Positions 23,757-37,000 of a stretch of 64,000 bases of DNA are shown here, in pieces. Under the pieces are notes generated by a model, which saw nothing but the letters and a program-made list of their open reading frames with translations, was not told where the DNA came from and did no database searches. This stretch comes from Tomocerus qinae (taxonomy: Eukaryota; Arthropoda; Collembola; Entomobryomorpha; Tomoceridae). Every line of letters begins with the position of its first letter. Position 1 is the stretch's first letter. The stretch is taken from assembly GCA_020055645.1 (NCBI GenBank), contig CM034548.1, positions 50,212,296-50,276,295 on the forward strand. The letters are read 5' to 3'. The translations under genes were made by a program, and so were the position numbers.

Positions 23757-23926
23757 CAGGGACGTAACTTGAAATTTGGTCAAGGGGACGCAAAAAACAA
23801 TTGTGACAAAAGCTTAACTTATTCGCAAAAATGATTGCGGCTTTTGGCATTTCTTGTGAAAAAAACCATTTGTCTCAGATTTAGGGAGAGCGTTGCACCT
23901 GCTTCCCCCCACTGGATACATGATTG
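23757..23926. mobile_element. Possible hAT MITE
   Basis: The left end cagggacgtaacttg loosely mirrors the right end cactggatacatgattg. The flanks taaccacg and taactata match only partly. It resembles the nearby CAGGxxCGTATCCAG-type MITEs. Confidence 0.35.
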
Positions 23927-24912
23927 TAACTATATAACTACACCTAATATCCACCGGCTTAAGTTTTAACGAAAGTTTTAGCAATTTTCATGTTCTTACC
24001 CAATTCCCCTTTTGGGGGGTTCGACTGCTCTATCCCATTTATGAACTTGGTGTTCCATTTACTCCTAGATTGTATCTTAAAAATTTTGTTTTTCTCAAGC
24101 AGTTCATATTTATCTGGACAGAGCATGTATAAATGTATAATTTTTAGGGACTGCAGACAACCGGTGCGATTAAGATAAACCATATTCATCGCTAAAATTC
24201 CCTACCTGGCGAACATGGTAATAATTTCATAGTTCAAGTAATTTATCTTAAAAATTGAATTTTTAAAACAAATAAGACGGGGTGAGCATGTGCAGAACTT
24301 ATTTCAAGTGAAATTATTGAATTAAAGGCTAAATGTTTATTTCATTTATTCCAAAAATTACAGTTTTCAAAGAAAATATTTGGATAAAGAAATTATTGCC
24401 AAATCTGGATGTCAATTTTACTAAATAAATATATCACAAGTTGGAAACCAGAATTATATACATTGTTAAGGAAGGGTTGGGACTTTGTTTGTATTATTTA
24501 CTATACGGTAAATAAGCGCCTTTTTGAATTATTGCCAGCAAAAATGAACAAAAATCAAAATATATTTCTTGTATGTATTCCCCTACTCAAAATCATATTT
24601 TTTGAACTGATATTTTAATGCTTAAAAAAGTTTATATACTTAGTGTGGTCTGCAAATATATCACTGGACTCAAGGGGTTAATATATCTCTAATAGTTTTT
24701 TGATTTTGAATTTTTTGACGATTTAGTGCTTGTAAATGTTGTAATTGCACAATGTCTGTAATAGCCATGTTCCATAGAAACATGGCGGATCGTGACGAGA
24801 GCGAGTGAGAGCGGATAGATCTCATGGCAGGAAGTTTGATTTGGGAGTCTGTGCCCGTTCCTGCGTTGATCTGAATATATTTCGATATTCTGTCAGACTG
24901 TGAATTATTCGC
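23927..24912. other. Intergenic space between convergent genes
   Basis: Short AT-rich ORFs only; no domain, splice-bounded exon or repeat recognised. Confidence 0.5.
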
Positions 24913-24918
24913 TTTATT
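24913..24918 (-). promoter_or_regulatory. Poly(A) signal of RSPH3
   Basis: AATAAA on the minus strand lies about 75 bp after the proposed RSPH3 stop codon. Confidence 0.55.
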
Positions 24919-24991
24919 GCCGCTTCAGTCGATTAAGTTCAATAAATTTGTTGGTTTCATTTTGAAGGGGATGGGTATTTAATAATAGGCA

Positions 24992-25071
24992 TTAGAGATC
25001 TAGAAGACGTTCCAAATGGATGTCCTCACATCTGTCTCCGTCGTAAGATCCAGAGCCCAGCGTCATTCCCT
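24992..25071 (-). CDS. RSPH3: RSPH3 proposed terminal exon
   Basis: Acceptor gcttgcag on the minus strand. Its phase matches the upstream exon (phase 1), giving EGMTLGSGSYDGDRC and a stop after LERLLDL. The residues do not resemble the usual RSPH3 C terminus, so the link rests on phase, order and the downstream AATAAA. Confidence 0.4.
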
Positions 25072-28000
25072 CTGCAAGCAATCATTCGGCATAATTAGCA
25101 GGTTTAGAAATAAATCTGTCCCCCACAATTACATTGATTAGGTAATAATTGCAACAGGCCTCATCTAAATACCTGCATGATCGGGTGGGTGGAGAGTTCA
25201 GAATTCAGGCAATTCAGAGTATGCACATGCAGACATCTCAGACCAGGGCCGCAGCCAGAAAAAAATTTCGGGAGGGGCCCGACAAATAATAATTGAAAAA
25301 AGAAAAATTTTTGGGTTTTAAGGCAAAAATTCCTATCTTTTCTTCGATTTCGGGGGGGGGGCGGGCCCCCTGCCCCCCCCCTCGCTGCGGCCCTGTCTCA
25401 GACATGACACTTTTAAAATTTTAAAACATTATAACATAACATAACATCCCACGCCCCTTGATAAATGAAAATTTATTTATTTCAGTTTTCAAAAAATCAT
25501 TTTTGAAATAAGAAAAGAATGAAATGTCTGGTTGTTTAAGAACCGAATTGTTTCTCGTATTCAGTATGCTATGTACAAGTTACAAGAATGTATAGCTACT
25601 ATATTTGCGTATTATAGTACTTTATGATAGAGACGTTAAGATCAGTACTGTATTTAAAAGTCGATTTCGGAGGGCGCAAAATGACGTTAAACCCATATGT
25701 ATTAGGCATATTCACTTACACTAATTCTAACTAATCAATTTTGTGATTCCCAGAATGTCATTATGTTTTAGTTTTCACAACCCGATAGGCATAATCCTTT
25801 CAATAACAATATTAAATGATTTCAACTTGCCTTCGTTGAGGTTATTTGGAAGGAAGCCTTCCTGGCGAAGAGAGTTGAGTACCGAGGGAAGTAATTCCAA
25901 CAAAATGGACGTAGAAAACATGGGCTCTTCCAGTTCATTGGAAACCGAATCCCGATCATTGGCACTCAGTTTACTCTGCTCAGCCTCCAAATGCTTCCGA
26001 AATCGTTCCTACCATACATAAATCATTCATTTAGTCTAGATGTAATTAGTATCATGTACATCAGGCATTGTTGAAAATAGGACACAGGCTCCACTTTTAG
26101 ATTCGAAACAATTATTCTTCACGCCCACACCGTGTCACCCGCTATACTCTCTAATTATAGCACACGGAGTGTAGCGCTCGAACAATTACATTTATCTTTC
26201 AAGATTGACAGGCGACCAAGGTGAGGGCGGTCGGCTTCATATTTTAAAAGTAGAGGTTTGTGTCCAGTAGGGCGCATGAATTGTATATTATTTTCTAATA
26301 AAGGCGGAAAACTTTTGAAAGTTTTATTTTTGAAGAAAGGCATTTTCATGGTTTCTCATTTGGTGGGTCGGAGTCAGAGGTAGAGATTTTAAATTGATAG
26401 GTATAGGGACTTATGTTTTAGAAAACTGTCCGTATCTCCGGACACGGAGGAGGTACTTGGCATTTGGCAAGTGTATTATCTTGTATCATAATTTCAACAA
26501 TGTAAATGGCTAAATTTTAAATTTTCCCGCAAATGAAATAATAAGGACCTTAACAGTCAAATTGAAAAAGAACATGCGAAAGCATCCTTTCGCTCATCCC
26601 TTGCGAAGGTAGGATTCAATCCTTTGCTTTCGAGGAAATCGACAACGGAAATCGCTCCTTTCCTTTCACAAGCATTGATTTAGAGAGATCTCTCTCCAAC
26701 CTCTCCACCCGCGAATGAACTTAACCAATCACCATTCAGGTGGGAGGTGAGATTGAGGTGGGGTATTGTGATCGGGGCAAGTCCCATCTCAGTCTTGTGC
26801 TGTAATCAAGGTGATCTAGTATGCGCACAGTCAGTTATGAGACATGAGACCAAATTGAGACGTGTATTAGGTATGAAAGCATGGATCAAAGGAAGGTCAG
26901 CCGGATGCTTAAACTCTCACTCACATTTTGGATGTTGAGAGTACCGCACGTTTGATTGTCGATACTAAAATCGTGAGCAAAGCAAAAGTCTGTCCTTTCC
27001 GTGTCAGAATTGTTTATTGTCAATATGAGCCTAAGCGAACCGAAACCTGAAAATTTGCATACAGAACGCATTAACTGCGTTGTTATACGGTTTATTTAAT
27101 TGAAGGAAGGATTTTCAACTAACACGTAGCAGCGTAGCACAACAGTGACTTTAAAGATTTTACCATCGAGCAAGCATGTATCCATAAAACCAAGTTCCAT
27201 CTGGATGGAATTTAGCATATTTAGCAATGAACCAAATACATATATCAACTATATGAATAATCTATATGAAACACTAGTTGAATCCTAGCACATAAAGTGT
27301 GCTAGAAAATGTTGAAATCAGTAAATTTCTAGCGACTGCGCATTGGCCCGAATTTCATAGACCGTTGATTGGACTCCGTACTGATAGCCTAGTCCTTGCT
27401 CATTAATTACAAAATATTACCCTTACTCATTAATTACAAAATATTACCCTTACTCATTAATTACAAAATATTACCCTTACTCATTAATTACAAAATATTA
27501 CGGACATAGATACAAACATTTATTCAAGAATAGAGAAAGAATCCCATGCGCATGCCCCACTTTATGTTTATGTAGAGTAAAGATTGAGAAAACTACAATA
27601 AAAATCATATGATACGGCTAGCCCTAAACCGCAAAAAATTTCAATGCTCATATGAAGATGGGGTTTTAGTCACCGGTTTTAGTCATTACTCTACATAAAC
27701 GTAAAGTGGGACATGCGCATGGAATTCTTTCACCATTCTTGTATAAAGGTTTGTATATACGTCCGTAATATTTTGTAATTAATGAGGAAGGGTAATATTT
27801 TGTAACTTGACTTCCTAATACTGTAACTTAATTTCGGATACTAGTAGTTCGGCACTCAGTCCAAAAGCTTATATCTGTCGTTACATGTATACCTTGATTT
27901 TCATCGAATAAAAACTTACATTACTTACTTACACATCATATTTGCGACAACGTTTGCTTTGCGAACTCACTCTCATTGTCTTTCCTTTTCTTATAATATC

Positions 28001-31000
28001 TTAGGACCAGTTACGGTCTGGGTAAAGTGATCGCTAGTTCACCTATAAAATGGACTCATCCTTATCCGTTGCATTCATTTTAAAGATCTTTTTTGTTTAC
28101 ATCCATAAAGAGTTCAGGTTTTTACCCACTTCCCCCGTCAGGGATAAATTTAAGCAAATGTGGCAGTGCTACTGAATATGATGTTATTCGATCGAGCTGA
28201 AATGCACGTCTTTCTACGTTGTTCATGAAGGACTTGATTTTTGGTTTTTAAACACCCCCTCCCCCAGTCAGAGGTTACAACCGATTTCGTTCATTTTCAA
28301 ACTGCACACGAGTTTTGACTTTGGCATGAGTTAGATTCATTTCGCAGTCGTTAACAGTACTTAAAATAATTACATAAAGTTAAAGCAGATTTAATAAAAT
28401 AAAATGTAATTGTAATTAGCATTAATTTAATTGCACAAATTAAATGGTGACATTTTATAAAAACATTTGAAGAAAAAATTTCGACGTTTTTTGTGAATAT
28501 TTAAATAAATATTATCAGGTTTAAAAAAATAAATGTCACGGCTATAATTATAATTAATCACCTTCTCAGCGAGTATGCGTTGTTGCTGTTCGTGAAGGAG
28601 TCTCAATTCTCTCTGTTCGCGTTGGCGGGTTTGGTGGAACCGATTCTGCTGTTCCCTCAGAGCCACCAGCTCCTCTTCCTCCATCGTCTCCAAAAGACAC
28701 TGCAATTAAAACACTCAGTCTTCAAACAATGAAATAGTAACAAGAATATTTCAAGATTTTATCCCCCTTTGGTAGATCGTCTAAACAGGGAAATTGTGCT
28801 ATATATATAGATGTAGCCGGGAGTTTCGGCTGTGACCAGGTAAGTATGCACTCAATTGAACCAGATTTAACAACGTTTTTTTTAACAATTACAAAAATTA
28901 TATTTCTAAATATAAATTGTGCACCTGTTCCAAGATTTTGGCGACGAGTGTTTTTATGACAGGTTGTATTTCTTGTTCGAAGTCGAAAAGTTCTTCGGGG
29001 TTGACCTGGGTGGCGGCGTCGACGCCGAAGGTGGAGGAGACAGAGGTGGGGGAGGGGAAGGGGGCATTGTAGTGAGGCTCCGTCTGCACCACGGCGTCCA
29101 TCTCCTCCAGGTCAGTCTCTGGCTGCAGCTCCTCCAAGATTCCCTCCGTCTGGAGAGGGTAGTTTCGACGTCCCGGTAGCGGCGGAGGAGTCACCCGACT
29201 CGAAACTTTGTAGTTGCCCCCAACCCCTTTGCTTTTATTTCTCCCGTGGCTACGCCGCTTACGTCCTTTTCCCATCTCGTAACTCCCTTCTCCAGACTCC
29301 TTTAACGCAAAGCACAAATTCTTCAATTTTTAGCGGATACGAGTAAGGTTACCCGTCCTACGGACGGGGTTAATAACAGGGTGCTTGAAATTTCAAAAAA
29401 ATGAAAAGTAATTATTTTTAATTTAAAAACTAATTTAAAACAAACTTCAAAAATTTATTATTTACAAAAATGTTTTAAATTATTGTTTTAATTTTTAAAT
29501 AACAAACCCTTAAACTTAGGAATTTAACTCCATACCCGTGCGTGTACCAAGTTTAGAGATTTGGATTGATGTCTCCCACCCATGCTATGCTAATTTAATA
29601 ATATGAGTTGGAAATCTCCCACTTATGCTACACCTTTTAAGAATATGAGTAGGAAGTCTCCCACTTATGCTACACCTTTTAGGAATATGAGTTCGAAGTC
29701 CCCCACTTGTGCTACACCTTGTAGGAATATGAGTTCGAAGTCCCCCACTTATGCTAAACCATTTAGGAATATGGGTTGGAAGTCCACCACTTGTTTAGGA
29801 ATATGAGTTGGACGTCTCCCACTTATGCTACACCTTTAGTAAATTTTAATTGGAAGTCTCCCAATTATGGTTTTAGAAATAAGTTGGTCAAGCCGAGAGT
29901 CGGGAGTATAATAATCATCATACCCATAAGGTAATCTTAAAGTGGAGTTGCGCATTGAAAAATTTCTGTGATGATGTTTGAATGCAAAAGATGAACTTCG
30001 TGTATTATGGTCCCAAGCAATCTTTTTTTCTATTCAATTGGAAGAACAATGAATCATATGGTACTACACAAAAGGCTTGCTTCGACCAGAACTCGAAGCC
30101 AATAAAAACAACGTGTGAGGTCCAACTACACTACAACTCTGCGGGTACCATTTCATATCCGAAGCACGTTACGATTTGCCGACCGATGAATGCTACTTAC
30201 TTGATTACAGATTGAGCTCAATGACCATATGTTTCGCGATCTGACGTAAAAATCCTTACGACATTAACCTCTACCGCGGAAAAAAGCTAATACAAGGCGC
30301 GTCGCTCATTTTAACCATTCATATTATTAAGCATACGTACTCATCAACAACATAGTAAAGCAATAATGAATTCTCATCTGGAATGCTTTACTTTGTTTTA
30401 TAAATTAAAAATACTAAAAGTGTCCGTGGACTTAGACAAACAGTATCAAAGTATAAGCACAAAATGATTTTTGACAATTATAACTGCCTATATTTCACCC
30501 GATGGCGATAAGAGTAAAGTCGATAAATTACGAGTAAATTCGAATTTTTACTGGTAAATTCGATAATTTACTGGTAAATTCGAATTTTTACTAGTAAATT
30601 GGATAATTTACTGCTAAATTGGATAATTTACTGGTAAATTGGATAATTTACTGGTAAATTGGATAATTTACTGGTAAATTGGATAATTTACTGGTAAATT
30701 GGATAATTTACTGGTAAATTGGATAATTTACTGGTAAATTGGATAATTTACTGGTAAATTGGATAATTTACTGGTAAATTGGATAATTTACTGGTAAATT
30801 CGATAATTTACTGGTAAATTCATAATTTACTGGTAAATTCGATAATTTACTGGTAAATTCGATTTTTTACTGGTAAATTCGATAATTTACTGGTAAATTC
30901 GATAATTTACTGGTAAATTCGATAATTTACTGGTAAATTCGATAATTTACTGGTAAATTGGATAATTTACTGGTAAATTCGATAATTTACTGGTAAATTC

Positions 31001-34000
31001 GATAATTTACTGGTAAATTCGATAATTTACTGGTAAATTCGATAATTTACTTATAAATTCGATAATTTACTGGTAAATTCGATAATTTACTTATAAATTC
31101 GATAATTTACTGGTAAATTCGATAATTTACTGGTAAATTCATAATTTACTGGTAAATTCGATAATTTACTGGTAAATTCGATAATTTACTGGTAAATTCG
31201 ATAATTTACTGGTAAATTCGATAATTTACTGGTAAATTCGATAATTTACTGGTAAATTCGATAATTTACTGGTAAATTCGATTTTTTACTGGTAAATTCG
31301 ATAATTTACTGGTAAATTGGATAATTTACTGGTAAATTGGATAATTTACTGGTAAATTGGATAATTTACTGGTAAATTGGATAATTTACTGGTAAATTGG
31401 ATAATTTACTGGTAAATTGGATAATTTACTGGTAAATTGGATAATTTACTGGTAAATTGGATAATTTACTGGTAAATTCGATAATTTACTGGTAAATTCG
31501 ATAATTTACTGGTAAATTCGATAATTTACTGGTAAATTCGATAATTTACTGGTAAATTCGATAATTTACTGGTAAATTCGATAATTTACTGGTAAATTCG
31601 ATAATTTACTGGTAAATTCGATAATTTACTGGTAAATTCGATAATTTACTGGTAAATTCGATAATTTACTGGTAAATTCGATAATTTACTGGTAAATTCG
31701 ATAATTTACTGGTAAATTCGATAATTTACTGGTAAATTCGATAATTTACTGGTAAATTTGATTTTTTACTGGTAAATTCGATAATTTACTGGTAAATTCG
31801 ATAATTTACTGGTAAATTCGATAATTTACTGGTAAATTCGATAATTTACTGGTAAATTCGATTTTTTACTGGTAAATTCGATAATTTACTGGTAAATTCG
31901 ATAATTTACTTATAAATTCGATAATTTACTGGTAAATTCGATAATTTACTGGTAAATTCATAATTTACTGGTAAATTCGATAATTTACTGGTAAATTCGA
32001 TAATTTACTGGTAAATTCGATAATTTACTGGTAAATTCGATAATTTACTGGTAAATTCGATAATTTACTGGTAAATTCGATAATTTACTGGTAAATTGGA
32101 TAATTTACTGGTAAATTGGATAATTTACTGGTAAATTGGATAATTTACTGGTAAATTGGATAATTTACTGGTAAATTGGATAATTTACTGGTAAATTCGA
32201 TAATTTACTGGTAAATTCGATTTTTTACTGGTAAATTGGATAATTTACTGGTAAATTGGATAATTTACTGGTAAATTGGATAATTTACTGGTAAATTGGA
32301 TAATTTACTGGTAAATTGGATAATTTACTGGTAAATTGGATAATTTACTGGTAAATTGGATAATTTACTGGTAAATTGGATAATTTACTGGTAAATTGGA
32401 TAATTTACTGGTAAATTCGATAATTTACTGGTAAATTGGATAATTTACTGGTAAATTGGATAATTTACTGGTAAATTGGATAATTTACTGGTAAATTGGA
32501 TAATTTACTGGTAAATTGGATAATTTACTGGTAAATTGGATAATTTACTGGTAAATTGGATAATTTACTGGTAAATTCGATTTTTTGCTGGTAAATTGGA
32601 TAATTTACTGGTAAATTGGATAATTTACTGGTAAATTGGATAATTTACTGGTAAATTGGATAATTTACTGGTAAATTGGATAATTTACTGGTAAATTGGA
32701 TAATTTACTGGTAAATTGGATAATTTACTAGTAAATTCGATAATTTACTGGTAAATTCGATAATTTACTGGTAAATTCGATAATTTACTGGTAAATTCGA
32801 TAATTTACTGGTAAATTCGATAATTTACTGGTAAATTCGATAATTTACTGGTAAATTCGATAATTTACTGGTAAATTCGATAATTTACTGGTAAATTCGA
32901 TAATTTACTGGTAAATTCGATAATTTACTGGTAAATTCGATAATTTACTGGTAAATTCGATAATTTACTGGTAAATTTGATTTTTTACTGGTAAATTCGA
33001 TAATTTACTGGTAAATTCGATAATTTACTGGTAAATTCGATAATTTACTGGTAAATTCGATAATTTACTGGTAAATTCGATAATTTACTGGTAAATTCGA
33101 TTTTTTACTGGTAAATTCGATAATTTACTGGTAAATTCGATAATTTACTTATAAATTCGATAATTTACTGGTAAATTCGATAATTTACTGGTAAATTCAT
33201 AATTTACTGGTAAATTCGATAATTTACTGGTAAATTCGATAATTTACTGGTAAATTCGATAATTTACTGGTAAATTCGATAATTTACTGGTAAATTCGAT
33301 AATTTACTGGTAAATTCGATAATTTACTGGTAAATTGGATAATTTACTGGTAAATTGGATAATTTACTGGTAAATTGGATAATTTACTAGTAAATTCGAT
33401 AATTTACTGGTAAATTCGATAATTTACTGGTAAATTCGATAATTTACTGGTAAATTCGATAATTTACTGGTAAATTCGATAATTTACTGGTAAATTCGAT
33501 AATTTACTGGTAAATTCGATAATTTACTGGTAAATTCGATAATTTACTGGTAAATTCGATAATTTACTGGTAAATTCGATAATTTACTGGTAAATTCGAT
33601 AATTTACTGGTAAATTCGATAATTTACTGGTAAATTCGATAATTTACTGGTAAATTCGATAATTTACTGGTAAATTCGATAATTTACTGGTAAATTCGAT
33701 TTTTTACTGGTAAATTCGATAATTTACTGGTAAATTCGATAATTTACTGGTAAATTCGATAATTTACTGGTAAATTCGATAATTTACTGGTAAATTCGAT
33801 TTTTTACTGGTAAATTCGATAATTTACTGGTAAATTCATAATTTACTGGTAAATTCGATAATTTACTGGTAAATTCGATAATTTACTGGTAAATTCATAA
33901 TTTACTGGTAAATTCGATAATTTACTGGTAAATTCGATAATTTACTGGTAAATTCGATAATTTACTGGTAAATTCGATTTTTTACTGGTAAATTCGATTT

Positions 34001-37000
34001 TTTACTGGTAAATTCGATAATTTACTGGTAAATTCGATAATTTACTGGTAAATTCGATAATTTACTGGTAAATTGGATTATTTACTGGTAAATTGGATAA
34101 TTTACTGGTAAATTGGATAATTTACTGGTAAATTCGATAATTTACTGGTAAATTCGATAATTTACTGGTAAATTCGATAATTTACTGGTAAATTCGATAA
34201 TTTACTGGTAAATTCGATAATTTACTGGTAAATTCGATAATTTACTGGTAAATTCGATAATTTACTGGTAAATTCGATAATTTACTGGTAAATTCATAAT
34301 TTACTGGTAAATTCGATAATTTACTGGTAAATTCGATAATTTACTGGTAAATTCATAATTTACTGGTAAATTCGATAATTTACTGGTAAATTCGATAATT
34401 TACTGGTAAATTCATAATTTACTGGTAAATTCATAATTTACTGGTAAATTCGATAATTTACTGGTAAATTCGATTTTTTACTGGTAAATTCGATAATTTA
34501 CTGGTAAATTCGATAATTTACTGGTAAATTCGATAATTTACTGGTAAATTGGATAATTTACTGGTAAATTGGATAATTTACTGGTAAATTCGATAATTTA
34601 CTGGTAAATTCGATAATTTACTGGTAAATTCGATAATTTACTGGTAAATTCGATAATTTACTTATAAATTCGATAATTTACTGGTAAATTCGATAATTTA
34701 CTTATAAATTCGATAATTTACTGGTAAATTCGATAATTTACTGGTAAATTCATAATTTACTGGTAAATTCGATAATTTACTGGTAAATTCGATAATTTAC
34801 TGGTAAATTCGATAATTTACTGGTAAATTCGATAATTTACTGGTAAATTCGATTTTTTACTGGTAAATTCGATAATTTACTGGTAAATTGGATAATTTAC
34901 TGGTAAATTGGATAATTTACTGGTAAATTGGATAATTTACTGCAAATTGGATAATTTACTGGTAAATTGGATAATTTACTGGTAAATTGGATAATTTACT
35001 TGGTAAATTGGATAATTTACTGGTAAATTGGATAATTTACTGGTAAATTCGATAATTTACTGGTAAATTCGATAATTTACTGGTAAATTCGATAATTTAC
35101 TGGTAAATTCGATAATTTACTGGTAAATTCGATAATTTACTGGTAAATTCGATAATTTACTGGTAAATTCGATAATTTACTGGTAAATTCGATAATTTAC
35201 TGGTAAATTCGATAATTTACTGGTAAATTCGATAATTTACTGGTAAATTCGATAATTTACTGGTAAATTCGATAATTTACTGGTAAATTCGATAATTTAC
35301 TGGTAAATTCGATAATTTACTGGTAAATTTGATTTTTTACTGGTAAATTCGATAATTTACTGGTAAATTCGATAATTTACTGGTAAATTCGATAATTTAC
35401 TGGTAAATTCGATAATTTACTGGTAAATTCGATAATTTACTGGTAAATTCGATAATTTACTGGTAAATTCGATAATTTACTTATAAATTCGATAATTTAC
35501 TGGTAAATTCGATAATTTACTGGTAAATTCATAATTTACTGGTAAATTCGATAATTTACTGGTAAATTCGATAATTTACTGGTAAATTCGATAATTTACT
35601 GGTAAATTCGATAATTTACTGGTAAATTCGATAATTTACTGGTAAATTCGATAATTTACTGGTAAATTGGATAATTTACTGGTAAATTGGATAATTTACT
35701 GGTAAATTGGATAATTTACTGGTAAATTGGATAATTTACTGGTAAATTGGATAATTTACTGGTAAATTGATAATTTACTGGTAAATGATTTTTTACTGGT
35801 AAATTGGATAATTTACTGGTAAATTGGATAATTTACTGGTAAATTGGATAATTTACTGGTAAATTGGATAATTTACTGGTAAATTGGATAATTTACTGGT
35901 AAATTGGATAATTTACTGGTAAATTGGATAATTTACTGGTAAATTGGATAATTTACTGGTAAATTGGATAATTTACTGGTAAATTGGATAATTTACTGGT
36001 AAATTGGATAATTTACTGGTAAATTGGATAATTTACTGGTAAATTGGATAATTTACTGGTAAATTGGATAATTTACTGGTAAATTGGATAATTTACTGGT
36101 AAATTGGATAATTTACTGGTAAATTCGATAATTTACTGGTAAATTCGATTTTTTACTGGTAAATTGGATAATTTACTGGTAAATTGGATAATTTACTGGT
36201 AAATTGGATAATTTACTGGTAAATTGGATAATTTACTGGTAAATTCGATAATTTACTGGTAAATTCATAATTTACTGGTAAATTCGATAATTTACCAGTA
36301 AATTCGATAATTTACTGGTAAATTCGATAATTTACTGGTAAATTCGATAATTTACTGGTAAATTCGATAATTTACTGGTAAATTCGATAATTTACTGGTA
36401 AATTCGATAATTTACTGGTAAATTCGATAATTTACTGGTAAATTCGATAATTTACTGGTAAATTCGATAATTTACTGGTAAATTCGATAATTTACTGGTA
36501 AATTCGATAATTTACTGGTAAATTCGATAATTTAATGGTAAATTTGATAATTTTACTGGTAAATTCGATAATTTACTGGTAAATTCGATAATTTACTGGT
36601 AAATTCGATAATTTACTGGTAAATTCGATAATTTACTGGTAAATTCGATTTTTTACTGGTAAATTCGATAATTTACTGGTAAATTCGATAATTTACTGGT
36701 AAATTCGATAATTTACTGGTAAATTCGATAATTTACTGGTAAATTCATAATTTACTGGTAAATTCGATAATTTACTGGTAAATTCGATAATTTACTGGTA
36801 AATTCGATAATTTACTGGTAAATTCGATAATTTACTGGTAAATTCGATAATTTACTGGTAAATTCGATAATTTACTGGTAAATTGGATAATTTACTGGTA
36901 AATTGGATAATTTACTGGTAAATTGGATAATTTACTAGTAAATTCGATAATTTACTGGTAAATTCGATAATTTACTGGTAAATTCGATAATTTACTGGTA

